Counted from the first letter of the stretch, positions 46,021 to 61,100 are shown. The stretch is 64,000 nt of DNA from Plasmopara viticola (GCA_001695595.3 MBPM02000036.1:186001-250000); one strand, 5' to 3'. Translations and numbers: made by a program. Notes: generated by a model not told the origin, from the letters alone.

Positions 46021-48700
46021 ATGCTCCTTGGTTGTTTCGGAAAGACTGGAAAAGTGACCAGCGACACTTATGCACGTTGGAGCAAAAGTCATCGAGGGAG
46101 CACAAACGTGCCGAATATTTATTATGCGTGCAGCAGATCAGGGTAGAGATCGATTGGCTTGCTAGCTGCATGAAGGCTGTGCAAGGAAGGCCTTGATAGA
46201 GAGACTGAAAACACCAAACGGAAGTGGAATAGCTCTTCATGAGGCCTTGGGGGTTAAGAACGCTCCTGCCAACGGGAATAGCCTGAATTAACGACTAGCG
46301 CGCGAATAATAAGCGGGATAATACGTCAAGTGAAGTCGGAGTATGTTTAATTTAAAGCTCCTGCGACGAAGAATGAGGATCTGAAAGTTTGAGTTAGCCG
46401 CTAAATTTTTCAATATAGTGAAGAGATACAAAAAGGCGTGACGAGAGCAGGTAGCAGCTATGACAGGCTATTGTCTTTCTTCGCCAACCTTGATAACGAA
46501 GTGTTTAGACACAAGTTTAGCCACTGCAACGGTCAATCGTGTGTCTTACTTGTATGTAAGTCAAAAGGCAACTATGGTTACGCGTTTGTCGAGCTATGAT
46601 GTCAAGTAACTGTAGCCTACGGCATTGGAGAATAACAGACGGCTGAAAAGAAGGAAGCGACGACTTGCCATATTTTTTCTGTCGATGTTGGGTATGACTG
46701 CCTACCGCAAGTCATTCTAAATAGCTTTTCTATCGTAAGACATCAGATTCGCAAATGTCAATAGAAAAGAAGGATACAAACCCAAAAGATGAAAAGTGAG
46801 CTACTGGAATTCCCTTGTTTTATCTATCAGAACTCCTGATGACTTGGCAAAGACCTCTAACCTGCCAACTTGCATCGTCAAATTAAACTTTCTGCGCTGT
46901 ATTTGGCGTACATATTGCTCATCATGGTGATGCCACCCTCCCAAACAAGTAAGTTAATAGATTCTGTGATCTTCATCTTGTCGAAGCATTGCCTCCACAA
47001 AAGTTCGAAATTTAGAGTTGTCAAGCGCAATGCCAGAATCGATTCGCCATGTCGCTGCTTCTTCTTTTTTAACAGTTTTTTGGCACGACTACTTGATCAA
47101 ATTTCGGCATCATCTTTAATCCTAATTTCTAACGCTTTGCTCATTGAAGATCCGGCGTATTGCGTCTTTAAATTGACCGAATAATTTACTAAGGCTCTCA
47201 ATTTCTACTGATTTAAGCCCGATGATTCGTGAAAGATCGAAAACCTCTGTGGATTCAAAACGTTACGTCTGATGTCTGTACATGCAAGTGAAACGCTGCC
47301 TACTCAATAAAAATACGCGTAGCAATGTCATTCTTGCTTAACAGTGTGTGAAGACAAAATTAAATCTCGGCTTCCTTACCCAGGCTTCTTACCAAAATTT
47401 CTTTGATCGATTTTTCTTGAACGCTTGTTTTAAACTGTACAATTTATTCACATCATCCACTGCAGCAGAGAGAAGTCGAATTTCAGCCTGTTGAATAACC
47501 GTCCGGGTGTTATTAAGGCCTAAGCAAGGGCCGCTTTACTCCATCAGCATTTTGGTACGAGACCTTTATATTGATACTTGAACGTATTGGTAATCTGCTT
47601 CAGCGTTTTGAACACACCTTTATTGCCCAGAGAAGCGGTGAAAAAGCAAGCTTCATTAATCGATAAAGTGGTCGTTGAAGTCAAGAAGGTGCACGCCATA
47701 TTTATTAGAGCGTAGCACGTGGCAAGATGTTTATTGCCGGGAAAGCTTCTTTTGACGGATTTCAACTGTCGTGACTCGTAGCGCGCGGCGTGTATATGGC
47801 TTTTGCGTATATGACAGGGTCACACAGCATCTTGCACAGAGGGGCGTGAAGTCAGATCTACGATCTTCCGGTGAACAAGCGTTCACTATTCCCGGTCATA
47901 AAGGGATCGACGTGTGCAATAGAGTGCAGTTCGAATACCGATTTGCTGATTATATCTGAGATGAATATAATCGCTTTAGTATCGGAAGATATCAAACGGT
48001 AAGTCTTTGCTTGAATGCGAAGTATGCAATTCGGCATGTATACCTATCGCACCAGAAGCCACCATCATCTAAGACATATAAAACGAAATACCAGCTTTTC
48101 GAATTGAAAATCTTTTCTGTGTGGCAGTCCTGACCAGCATCTGAGCACAGCAAATGACAGAGCTTCTTGCGTTACAGACGACATGAAGAGGCTTTGGATT
48201 ATCTGAAGGTGACAAGATTGGAACTGTCTCCAGACTTACCTTTTCGTCATCATATGCTGCTGGATGTGGTGCCGATATCAGTAGGGAGAATAATGCTAAC
48301 ATAAGTGCAGCGTAATGTTTTGTATAGTTTGTGGTATTGATTTGCCAAGCTAGACCACTGTTGCAATTCATTTGGACTTTCGGGTATTGACCATGTACAA
48401 ACAAAACTTTTTTTGTATCAGCGCATACGCCGTTTTTGCTAAAATAGTGGCCCAGAATTGGACTCTCCGGTGTGCGAATGATTTACTGCTTCTTATTGCC
48501 GTACAGATGGCTCCAGCGTCTAGATTGAGATATGTTTTTCAGGTATATTTTTGCTGTTAACGAAGAAGTTGTCGAATAAATTGGCGCAAATTTTGAAGAA
48601 AGCGCAGCGCATGAAATTGGGCGTGACATGTGCCTTTTTCAAATCTTGCGGCTTTACAATTCACTCCCAAAACGTTTTGCTGGGATTCTGACTGCCGTTA
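46021..48700. other. Gene-poor intergenic DNA
   Basis: No supported gene. A minus frame at 47765-47544 (with GNKHLATCYALINMACTFL) lacks any recognised family and flanking exons. Confidence 0.45.
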
Positions 48701-49720
48701 GTGGAGCATCGCTAGACCACTCTAGTGTTTGATTGAAGCGTCGGTCAAATTGGTTGCGCAAGAGACAGCACTGACAGCCATAGAGACTGAGGCCCTTCTT
48801 CAGGTAAAAAAAATAGTAGAGTTTGCGTTGGGACAGTATTTTGGTAGAAGTGCAAGCAATAAGGCGCTGTTTTTCTTGCAGAAGGTTGAAGTCGGGAGCA
48901 CTTAATATCCTTATTGCTGTGGTAATTTGATGACTTTCTTTTTTAGTTCATGGATCATTGCTGCGCAAGGTATTATTCAAGCCAAGCGAAGTCAATCTCG
49001 TGGCGAAGACTTCGATCGACCGAATGCTCAACAGGAACTTCGTCAGGTAAGTTAACTGCAACTTGCTGAAAAGACTTTTAGCCTTTTGAAGTGTTTCTTA
49101 TGATTGTGCTGCGAAACGCTCTTGTAGACATTAGCTTGGTGTTCTCTATTCGCTGCAGCGACTCTTTGCTGTCAGTTGCATGCACGGTCCCAGTAATCAA
49201 GCATATTTGCTTCGCGTTACTTGTCCTTTTGTGTAGTATAAGCAATACCTGAGTGACACAGTATCGAATGATGAAATACGTCTTGCTCTGTGTGCTCTAT
49301 CAGCTTTGTCTCGTTGCGTCATAGCGTGTACCTTCTTCTTTAAGCTGGTAAATTGCTATCGCTAGACAAGAGCGACTCATCTTAAACCGGCACCAAAGTG
49401 GGTCGATGTTCACACTGGATCAAATTTGGCGCGAAAAAGCCATGAAACAACGACAACCTTGCCAAAATTTTATTTCTTGGCCTCTGCAGTCGGGATAGCA
49501 AAATGCTCATGTTTGCCGATAAAGCTTATAAATCACGAGCTATGGTGAGGTCGATCTCTCGAAGCCATTTATTGAGTGACAGCCGGTCTGGGCTAGCGCC
49601 TTATTGGTGTGACAAAATAATGGATCGCTGCGTCAAGGACGTATTGCGTCGTGAAGAAGCAATTATGAGTCAGAACTCATTTATTTAGTCGTTGACAATG
49701 CGGAAACAATCAGCAGAACC
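48700..49720 (+). pseudogene. Exon-like coding debris of an unrecognised gene
   Basis: Several plus-strand pieces look like exons: VAQETALTAIETEALLQ followed by GTAAAA (to 48803); GIIQAKRSQSRGEDFDRPNA ending at GTAAGT (48953-49050) and preceded by TTTTTTAG; and RQERLILNRHQSGSMFTLDQ (about 49359-49420). Phases do not join cleanly and stops lie between them, so it appears broken. Function unknown. Confidence 0.3.
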
Positions 49721-51340
49721 AAATTTGCTGAAAGCAAGGACTTGACTTTGCTCGTAGTGCTTTCGCGTAATCGGTTTAACACTACGTGACAAACACTGTA
49801 AGTCGGCTTTAGTAAATTTTTTCAAGACCCCTTTACAATGGAAGAAAAACAAATGTTTAGCCAACAGGGATGACCCTGGAGTATTATTAATCGTTTCCAC
49901 ATATTCAAAAAAAGTAATCTAAAAGGTTTGACATCGCCTCGTAGCGATGGTTAAAGGAGGTGTTGTTGCGCGGCTGCTACACTCAACACCACCAAAATTA
50001 TTGCATCAAGCGGTCAAAGTAATGGTGCAACGCAAGCTCAATCGACCAAACCGACAAGATATAATTATCTCATGCTCATTTAGAATCATACGGTGAAGAT
50101 CAAGCGTCGCAGGTGGTCTGCTGTGAGCGCGTGCAACCTCTCATGAAGTTATTGAAGAAGTTCACATATCGTGGTTCTCGGCTTAAGACACTTGACTTTG
50201 GTCGCTAAAATACGATCAAGGAATAGCATTGCTAATTCAACCATATATTCCATGCATGACCAGCACATCTGCCACTTTCTAAGTGGCTAGCAAAGAGGCC
50301 CAATTTCCCGACAGGCCGAACATTATAAAATTATGCCTATGTACTGCCAACGAGTGCAATAATCAAGGCAGCCGCGTGCGGTGAGAGCTAAAATTGTTGA
50401 AACGTTTCGCATGTGAAGATTCACTCATATACCAATAGTGGCTATTTTTTTGATCGAAATGACCATCTTGTAAGTCTGATAGATAAGAACGAACCTTGGA
50501 TCATCTCATAAGTCACCTTAGATGGTGTTGTAATGGCTTGGCTTCGATTAGTAATCGACATGGTCTCGTGCTACGCACGCATACGAGGCGTGAAACACAC
50601 TCGTGACACGGACTAGCTCATACTTATGGTGATTCTGTAAAGCATTCCTTATACTTCATCCCGAATTTTTTTTTTCACCTCAATGAAAACGAGCAACTTA
50701 TCAAATCTGAGCGATAGGTGAGGCAACTGCGTAGTGACGCATGATTTGCCGAGAGCATACTTCTTCGCAAGCGAATATCTGAGACAGTATGTCGTCGCGA
50801 AAGAAAGGAACGTCTTTTTAACCAGTGCCTTTCCGTGCTTTGCACAAAACGCATCACAAATTTCTCTTCACTGCCGCACCACGCAGCATTTGTGTATTGT
50901 AATAATTGCGAGGCACATTTTTTCTATCTACTAAAGACGGGTCTCATGACGCAACATCTATTTTTTTCTTTACCAGAGAACGAAATGGTACCCATGGTTT
51001 TATCAGGGTCAAAAATTTACCCCATGGTGTAGTTTACTTCAAGATAGCTTCATACAGCAGCGATTCAGACGTAAATATTTCCTGCAGATTGTATGAACAC
51101 TGCCTCGACTATGCTGTCGGCTTTACAAGCCTCCGTAAGCTCTGCAAGTAGATCTCGTCCAGCTCAAGCAGGCATTCATTTGATATGGGCTTTTAACATA
51201 TCGCCCCCTCGATCGTACAACTATATCCGCTTACAGAATATAGCCGGACGCTATCGTCACTGACCGGCATATCTACTTTAAGTGTTCCACGTCAAGGGCG
51301 ATATGCTCTACGCAGATCAATGAGTCGTCCGAGAAAACTT
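49721..51340. other. Intergenic, no gene seen
   Basis: Only short frames without motif. Confidence 0.5.
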
Positions 51341-51357
51341 TACCCAGTGTGTCACAC

Positions 51358-52266
51358 TTAATGGTGGAATATGAAGCTGTCTTGGAAGAGAACTAATATA
51401 CGAATTAGGTCTTTGACCCCGAAGAATCCATTGAATCCGTAAATATTTAAATATGGAACCTCAGGATGGGGCCTCACGAGACCCGTATTCGGTGCTGCTA
51501 TTTTCGTCATAATAGTCCAAATACTGCTCGACACGAATGTGGGCGTTATTGCAGCATCATTGGCGGACCCTTTCGTGCAAATTACGAGGTGAAAATGTTT
51601 ATTTACCTTCCCTTCATTGGTAAAGTTGAAAGAGCTGAACAATGATTTGCCTTGATTTGGTATTTGTACTTCAATTTGTGCCGCTCGAACCATTCAATGT
51701 CATCTTCGCGGATCTCAAAGAGGTCAGGCGTACACGGAACCACTTCGTCTGGTGCATAAATCCCATATTCTGCAACCTCCTCTAAGAGAATGTTACCGGC
51801 CATCCTATTCAGAAAAAGCTTAAGATCCTTGGACTAAGTCTGTAAACACTTATTTATCTTGGTGAGCAGCAAGAAAGCGTGACCTCTTACAGTTGGACTT
51901 GTTAAAGCGCAATGAGCTTCAAAAAGAAAAATGTTAGATTCTTTTACACTGGGTCAGAGGCAACACGGCCATATGATCTGCCTTGCTGTGAATAGAGAAG
52001 AAAGTGGCTCAAGTCGTCTTAAAGCTCGGCAGGTCACCACGAAGCTGCGCGATACCTTAGTTGAGGCAGCGCTTCCTATTTGGGGCGAGCTGAAGCTTTA
52101 GCTGACGCGGATTCTCACCATAAATGGCTTCAGCCAGGGCAGGGCATCCACCGAAATCGCCAATTCGGACGACTATTTTATCAAGAGTGACGTCATAACC
52201 AGCAAATGCCTCCAGACCGCGTCGGGTCCTTGTGCAGCTTAGTTTTGTAACCCCTCGAGACTCCAA
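51358..52266 (-). pseudogene. Unrecognised minus-strand coding remnant
   Basis: Three open pieces in order on the minus strand: AGYDVTLDKIVVRIGDFGG...AIYGENPRQLKLQL (52266-52057, no ATG), then from ATG 51803 MAGNILLEEVAEYGIYAPDE with IREDDIEWFERHKLKYKY, then an overlapping shifted frame with NKHFHLVICTKGSANDA (to 51358). The protein-like composition and order suggest one broken gene. Family not recognised. Confidence 0.35.
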
Positions 52267-55163
52267 TTTGATCCTGCAGCTTCATCCTCACCGGGGATCA
52301 GTCGTACAGACTCCTATCAATAAACTTGTCAGGTATCTGTCACACAATTCCAATTATGAACAGCAGCTCATACTATTATGCATCAGCAGACCCTGCTTTT
52401 CTGTCATTCTATTCATAATTTTTATAATTGGACATTTCCCCAATTAAATATTGTGATGTGGTGTTGAGCTACTGACTGAGTATGTACAGTTGAGATACTT
52501 GTTGAGAGCACAATCTACAAAAGAAGTATCACGAGACTCAAAAGGAGTTTTTTTTGTGGGAGACCACGCGTTACTTTTAGCTATGAGAGAAGAACGCTGA
52601 ATTTTACGGTGTGATGAATTTAGCCTGCTTGGAGTTGTGATCAGTTAAATTTGAGTCAAAAATTAAACGCTGTTGAAATAAATGTGATATTAGAATAAAT
52701 ATAAATGCATGGATGTCTTAAATCACATGAAATTACTCAATGCGATATACGAAGATGATAGTGATACTATACTAGATAAGAGCGTTTGTTTAATAATATT
52801 GACTCTAGCGACATATATAATATTGACTTTTATCTGACTGGGTATTGATTAGTGTTTGCAACAGCTCTGCCAGCTCTGTTTAAGTCAGCCCGGTTCGCCA
52901 TGTAAATAATAAGGTAGGTGCACAAGAAATTACTCGAGATCGCATTGGTCCCAACCACCAAAGTACCTCAATAGCAGGCGATTCATTCGCATCTACAATA
53001 ATGTTAAAATATTTCATTCGTTAGTAACAGTCATTCAATTGGTCGCTAATGAGTCGTAGTCGACTCTTTCTTATTGCTGTTGACTAAATCGGAGCCGAGA
53101 TCTAGTCCGCCATCGTCATAAGGAGTAGTAAACGCACAGCGAGTTTTGACTTTTCAAAAGCAATCGTTGCAAACTTCATTTTGCTGGACAACAACTTTCG
53201 TAGCCATAAAGTTGCCCTATATTGTCATCGAGAATAACCTTAGCATAACATTTCATTATGAAAAGAGGCAACTATCTTGGCCGAACAATTGGATTTCTTA
53301 AACAATCGCTGGCATACTTATGGCTCACGAAGCATTGCATCGACACAACTAAGAAGACTCACATTTAGTTTCCGCAAGGCATTTTTTTTAGCTCTCAATC
53401 TACGCATATATTACCGTCCTTATCTGATTGTGTTCTCAGAAACGCTTTGCGCTACTCTTACCGTCTAAGCGGCGGTACACTTTCCAACATGCGCTACAGC
53501 TTATAAATACAACATGCTGCGACACCAGCCGGCATGAACTGTTTTTTGGTCGTATCATTGCTTGTTTATGATTTATATTTGATTTACGTCGCCACTTCCG
53601 TTGCAAGCAGAAAATTGAAGTAATGGAAATCTTTGTGTTCTCGCTGAACACGAGACAGACACATATCATTATTTAACGACGATATGGCTTAGCTTTGAAG
53701 GCTTCGCTTGGCCCTCTTTTTCATATCGCTCTTTAACTGTATTGGACAATATGTTTCAGTGTCAAGTGATAATTTTGCCAAAGACCAAAAGCGCAGCCAT
53801 CTTTTTTGGGATCAATTAATAGACATCTATATATTTTTAACCGAGGCTCGTAGGGATTGGTGGATTTTACGTAAGACATCGTTTTTGATTAAGAAATTAA
53901 ATTGGATGTATAGCCCACCACAATTAGACGCTAATAGTGACACTGCGACCCGTCTGTTGTCAGTCGTCACTGTCGATAGTGCGGTAGAAAACGCCTCTTG
54001 TGAAGAGCGAGATGTTACATACAAAGCGCAAGGTGCTATTTTTATCAGTATTACCTACAAACTCTTGATATCTGTCTGCGAAAATTGTGCACTAGCAGGT
54101 ACTACTTTCAGCTTTGGTCTACCCACGAATGCGGCGCACTATTCACAGGCTAGATACAATGTTTGTGGCGGCTCTTTAATCTCACACATTCACCACCAAT
54201 AATTTAAAGCACTCGAGAGCTGTATCGCAGTGCTGTATCGCAACTAAAGGGTTGGTTTCCGCCCTAAATGACGGCATACCTATAAGAAGCTTAAAAATTC
54301 TGAAGGGCGGTCAGCCGATGACGCCATGGTGTTTAAAGTAGACTTTGTAACTTCCTTTGGAAACGACCCATTACCTGGTTGGACACTCCTCTACTCCCGT
54401 ACTCCCATCACACACATGCCATCACAACGGCTATTTTAGACTACAATTCGGTTCAGCAAGATAAGTAATTTCGGAGGGTTTTATAATGCTAATAGTAGAA
54501 TACTCTAGCAGATTCAACAGGGTATCTTAATTCATAAGTTAGGTTTACCTTCGTGCGAAATATCGCAGATCCGAGGATAGTACATGTATCTTTTGCAATT
54601 CTCGTGTTCAGGTCACCCAAATACTTTAGTGGTGAGTGAAGAGGGAGAGCCAGTTTTACGTAAATACGATTTTTAAAATTTGAGCCATCACACTCATTCT
54701 CCAAATCTCTCGAGAATACAATTCGATTCTACGACGTTCTATATAGAAGTCCCAGATTAAACCAATCGCTGAGCTGGTTGTAAATCACAAGGCTTGAATT
54801 CGTGGCGCTAGCCACTCACTGGTTATTGCTCTTATCCCCTAGGCATACAGGACAAAAAGCCCAAAGCTAAGGTATCGTCCCCGTTTGGTTGGTCCAAACC
54901 CATCCCCAGCCTATTTCTGAACACCCGCGCTAAATATTTCTGCCGCCGTTATCATACAAAGACCTAGTGTCCTCTGATCACAGGGTGAGTGCGTTGCGGT
55001 CCCTACCCCTCTGCCCCTCTCTCTTTGCCGCACCCGAGTGACAGTCATATTTAGAAACCCCCAGCAAAGAGAGGAAGGCACGTGCCTTGTCGCTCTAGCT
55101 ATTTCAACCCGCACGCGGGTAAGTCGAACTCCTTAATTTGTTGCATCAAAAGGAAGCGCATTC
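52267..55163. other. Intergenic; contains one long frame without ATG
   Basis: A plus frame 53708-54202 is open for 164 codons but starts at TTG and shows no family motif. The rest is AT-rich. The last 300 bp upstream of the glucan synthase gene has pyrimidine-rich runs (CCCCTCTGCCCCTCTCTCTTTGCC near 55007-55030) and probably its promoter. Confidence 0.45.
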
Positions 55164-58100
55164 ATGGCTCAACGCGGACTTTCCGGTCACAGCGAGACGG
55201 ACCGACGTCGGCGCGCGAGCTCCAATTACTTTGAGCTAGATGCCGATCGACGTCGGAACAAGTCGGAGCGGTCGGACCGGCTGAGTAAGCGGTTGAATAC
55301 GATGGAAATGACGCCATCGAATGGGAGCAAAGATGCATTACAGGACGACGAAGCTGCTGTCGATTATTGCTGCGAGTTTCTCAAGACCAAATTTGGGTTC
55401 CAAGAAGGCTCGGTAAGCAATCAGCGGGAGCACGTGCTGCTGTTGTTAGCCAATGGGAAGGCGCGGTGCTTGCCTACCGACGCCACTGACCATCATTTGG
55501 TCCAGTTGGCCGATAAATTGCTTGCAAACTACCGGTCGTGGTGTAAATTTGTGGGGACGACTCCTGTCACTTTTACCGGCAACACTGTACCGCAGGCAAC
55601 TTATTTTGGCAACATGCACATGGATGTCATGCTCTTTTTTCTCATTTGGGGTGAAGCCGCCAACGTTCGACTGTTGCCCGAATGTGTTTGTTATCTCTTC
55701 CATCAGATGTTGACAATGGTGAATAACGATGCCCAAGGCCGCGACCACCAGCCGGAAGGGTGGTTTCTCAATCAAGTTATTCGTCCGATTTGGAGAGAAG
55801 CTAGCAACATGAAACGACGCAATGCGCTTGGTAAGCCACTTGAGCACGTGAAAATTCGCAATTACGACGACATCAATGAATATTTCTGGAAAGCCCACTG
55901 TCTGAGCATTCCTGTGACGCAAGTTGGTCAAGAATTGACTCAAAACCATGGCAAGACGTTTTATGAACACCGCAGTATTTTTACCATGATTTTGAATTAT
56001 TACCGCATTTTTCAGTTTCATATCATGTTTCTCGTCCTTTTGACGGTTTTGGCCTTTGCCGTCACGATTTCGCCGAGTGGTGGCAAAAGTGGCTGGGACC
56101 AGTTTTCCACTATTGGCAATGTAGTGGCTCCATACACTACACGGGATTTGAAAGTGGCTGTTGTAGCTATCCCTTTTAGCTTGAGCTTAACTGCTTTTAC
56201 GAAATGTGTCTTGGAAGTTTGCCACGGATGGCATTTGCTCGTCTCAAAAGAAAGTTCCACGACGAGTTCCCGATCTCTCACGTACGGCATGGCATTGGCC
56301 GCTCGGATTGTCTGGAATGGTGGTTTTGCTCTTCTGTTTGGCTTTATGATTTATGTACCTTTAAACCAAGACCGCGATACATCATTATTGGAGAATTTGT
56401 ATTCACTCTGTTGTGCGTACATTTTGCCCGGAGTGCTGATCTTGCTCACGCAAGCTTTTGCACCACAAGTAATTACTCATTCTTTTGCCGCTAAATTTGT
56501 GCGTGAGGGGGAAAGCTGCTACGTCGGTCAGGATATGATGCCGGGCTTTTCGTACAAGCTTAAGTACATAACATTCTGGATTATCCTGTGGGTTGTCGAA
56601 GCCATTACTGCGTATGTGATCCTCGTACGTCCATTAATACTACCCACCTTGAGCATTTACGAAATGAAACTTGATTATCAAAACTCGTTGGTATCGTTTC
56701 ACAATGTCGGTATTATTTTGGCTCTATGGTTGCCCGTCGTGTGTATTTTCAACTATTCGACGCAGATTTTCTATACGATTTTCCAAGCATTGTTGGGTGG
56801 ATTCCAAGGGATTTTAATGAAAACAGGGGAGATTCGAGGCGCTAAGGAAATGATGAAAGCGTTTCGTGTTGCGCCACAATTGTTTGACCAAAAGATAGTA
56901 ACTGTTCTTGCCCGTTCAAGTGATGCACCAACGAGTGGTATGGATAGTATCCGTGCAAGTGCTGTGGCAGCGGCATACGAGTCGCAAATGATGCTCCGGT
57001 TTGTCGTCGTGTGGAACGAGATTGTCAATTCCTTTCGAGAGGGGGACTTACTTGATGATAAGGAAGCAGCGATCCTTCAGTATGATATACGAAGCACCGG
57101 TGAAGTGTTCGAACCCGTGTTTTTGTCAGCTGGAAAACTCACCGAAGCCATGGGATTTGCGATTAAAATGGCTAAAGAAGGCAAAAATGAGTCGCAATTG
57201 CGTGTGACCTTAGTTGAAAATGATTGTCTCTCGGCCAATCGCTCCTTTTTTACTGCAAGTTTGTACGTTGTTAGTGCACTCTTCGGCACGGATGACGCCG
57301 ATGTCGTGGATGGATTTCGAAAGATGGAGGAACTCGCTGCCAACGGCGAGTTTCTCAAGTCGTTTCACGTGCGTGATTTGGCAACTTTGCGGCTCGCAGC
57401 CGTAGATTTATTGGAAGAGATTCTTGATCTACCTGATCCAGACGTTCAGTCGCAGCACATTTCAAACACTTGCGTGCATTCTATTGGGGTCACACGCAAT
57501 TTTGTGGTTAAGATGGAAACGTTTTTGAACCATGTTCAGTCGTTTTGCATTGATCCGGCGTTGCAACGCAAGTTTAGCAATACAAAATTTTGTTCGAGTG
57601 CTAATGGCTACTTGTATGCATCGCGAGGATTAGTGAATTTGTTTTGTAGTGACACAGCCATGGGTGCTGCGACCCGTGCCTGCTTGCTCTTATCTTTGGA
57701 TCAAACGGAAGCGATGCCACGGACCACAGAAGCGCGTCGTCGACTGGGATTTTTTATGAAATCGCTCGTGATGGACATTCCTCAATTGCGCTCGATCAAG
57801 GAAATGCGCAGTTTTTCGGTTGTGACGCCATTTTACGCCGAAACGGTGTTGTTTTCCTTAAAAGATTTGAATGATCCGCTTGTAAATCACCCAATTTTTC
57901 AAAAAGTGGAAGAAGATGGCAAAAATTTGACGATTCTCAAGTATTTGACGAAAATCCATCAGGAAGAATGGGACAATTTCTTGGAACGGGTCGACGTGAG
58001 TTCAGCCGAAGAAGCACAGAAAAATCATCCGGAAGAGATTCGATTATGGGCGTCGTATCGCGGCCAAACATTGGCGCGTACAGTGCAGGGAATGATGATG

Positions 58101-61100
58101 TATGAGGATGCGATTAAGATTCTCCATTGGCTGGAAATTGGGTCTAGTCCGGGTAAAACGGCCGAACAGAAGCAAAGTCAGTTGCAAGATATGGTGCGCC
58201 TCAAGTTTTCGTACGTCTGTGCGTGTCAAGTGTATGGTCAACATCGTGCCGAAGGGAAGGCTCAAGCTTCAGACATCGACTATTTGCTGCGGGAATATCC
58301 GAATCTTCGTGTAGCGTATGTGGACACAGTGACAGAGCAGGATGGTGAAAAGACGTTTGATAGCGTGTTGATTAAAAGCGAAGCGAATGAGATTGTCGAA
58401 GTGTATCGCTACTCGCTTCCAGGTGATCCGATTCTTGGAGAAGGCAAGCCCGAAAATCAAAACAATGCTTTGCCTTTTACACGAGGCGAGTTTGTTCAGA
58501 CAATTGATATGAACCAACAGCATTACTTTGAAGAGTGTCTTAAGATGCCTCAGCTCTTGTGTACTGCTGACCTGCACCCGTCTAAGAAACCTGTGTCGAT
58601 TATTGGCATGCGAGAGCACATTTTCACGGGAAACGCCAGTTCTTTGGCAAAGTTTAAGACATGGCAAGAATTGGTCTTTGTGACCTTGTCGCAACGTGTT
58701 TTGGCTAGTCCCTTGTGCGTCCGAATGCACTATGGCCATCCTGACGTGTTCGACAAAGTACTGGCTATCACTCGAGGAGGTGTCTCAAAAGCTTCTAAAG
58801 GTATAAACTTGTCGGAAGATGTGTTTGCAGGATTTAATACGACATTGCGTGGTGGCGTCGTGACTCATGTCGAGTTTATGCAGTGTGGCAAGGGACGAGA
58901 TGTCGCATTGTCGCAAATTTCGATGTTTGAAGGCAAATTGGGCAATGGCGCAGGCGAAGCGTCATTGTCACGTGAAGCTCACCGAATGGGTCAGTTTATG
59001 GACTTTTTCCGCTTGAATTCCATGTTTTATGCCCATACAGGCTTTTTCTATGCGACGTGGATGACGATTGTCACGACATTTGTTTACATGTATTGCAAAG
59101 TGTACATTGCATTGTCGGGCGTCCAGACTCAAATTGTGTACAATTTAAACTCGACTGAAGTGATTATGGCGAACTCCGAATCGTATGGCTTTGATGATCG
59201 AGTCTTCGACGATATGGACTCGGTGTACAATACGCAGTACTATATACAAGCTGGACTTTTTCTATCGCTGCCATTAATTTGTGTCTACTTTGCTGAAATG
59301 GGACTTTTGCGGGGTATGGTGCAATTTTTGGAAATGGTCTTTACTCTTGGTCCTGTGTTTTTCATCTTTCAAATTGGCACAACCATGCACTTTTTCGACA
59401 ATAACTTGTTGCATGGAGAAGCGAGTTATAAAGCGACTGGCCGTGGATTTAAAATCACTCGCGAGACGTTCGTATTGCTTTATAAGGCTTATGCATCGAG
59501 TCATTATCGCAAAGCCATGGAATTAGTTGGCTTGTGTCTTGTCTACTTGGCGTTTGGTGCGTTCAACATTTGCGATCTGTCTGTAGCAGGGGAAGAGAAT
59601 TCGCTTGCGTTTGAATATTGTGATACGTCTCAAAGTTTTGGCGTGCAAACATTTGCCATTTGGATCATTGCTGTCGTCTGGCTTGTGTCTCCATATATTT
59701 TCAATACCGATGGATTGGATTGGGAAAAGACCAAAGCAGATGTCACGTCGTGGGCCACGTGGATGTACGCAACAGAAGATTATGCTGATCAAGACGAAGC
59801 GATGGTTGGTGGATGGATCGGGTGGTGGAAAGGCGAGCTTAAAATGTACCACAATACAAGACCTATTGCTCGCTTCACTGTGCTGTTAAGAGAATGCCGC
59901 CACTTTGTCCTCATGTGGTACGTTGTGGCCCTCGAATGGGAGATTTATACGGTTGGGCTGGTCTTTGCGTTTGCAGTGGTTACGATCTTGGCCATGGGAC
60001 TCTTTGGCGCGGTAAGTGGCTCAATGCGCAACATTCACTCGTCATTTCGTGCGATGATTTACACGGCTATTGTGGCGTTTGCTGCCATCTCGTATTTTGT
60101 CATATCGATTGCAATTTTCAATTTGAGTATGACACGAACTATTTCCCTTTTCTTTGGGTATATGGCTGCTTTATACGGACTGAATGAAATGGCGCGTATG
60201 TATAGTTTTGCTTCATCGTCCATTGCAACTGTGGGCATGTTTCAGCAACTAGCGTTCTTTTTCGACTTTGTTTTTTCTGTGGCAATGATTATACCACTTT
60301 TTGTCATGTCGGCGATTCCGTTTTTGAACATTGTACAAACGAGGATGATGTACAACAAAGGCTTTTCGGAAGTCGTCTCAGCGTCGGCTCAATATGCATT
60401 TTCTCTTGCTGCGTTCATGGGTGTGCTGGGTGGCATTGGTTGTGGCTGGCTGTTTCACTTGTTTACTTCGCTTGAAAGCACCGCTGGGTTTCTGAGCTAT
60501 GTCACAACGTACAATTTGCTCGACGGCAACGTTGGCGATGGTTTAGTCTCTTACGCCTTTTACTTTGCATGCATGTTTGGTACCTTTGTAGCAGGAATCC
60601 TTAACTTCTTCATCGGCCGACGTTTGTCCATTGTACTTGGTGGTCTGTTGACTGTTTTTGGCATGTTGGGGGTCAGTTCGGTGCAATCGGGTGGTGAAGG
60701 CTTTCTGTTGCCCGGCATTTGCTTACTTGGAAGCTCTGTGGGTTTGTTGCTGCCTACGTTGGCTGTGTACATTTACGAAATTTCCACTCGTGACATGCGA
60801 GGTAAAGCGTTGTTGCTACTAGGCTGTGGTACTATTCTGGGTATTTTATTGGCTGCGTGGTTTTCATCATCGTCTTACGAAGTTGGATGGGTGTGGCAAG
60901 TGTTCATGGCCACTATAGTTCTCTCCATCATGACGCCAGCAGTGTACATTTTCCCGGAAAGTCCGTACTGGGTCTACATGCGCAAAGGTCTTGAATCGTG
61001 TGAACGTTGTTTGACCGTGTTGCGGCGGAAGGACAGTGTGTATGAAGAATTGCGCATGATTCGAGACGAAGAAGCAGGGACTGACGACTCGAGTGCAAGT

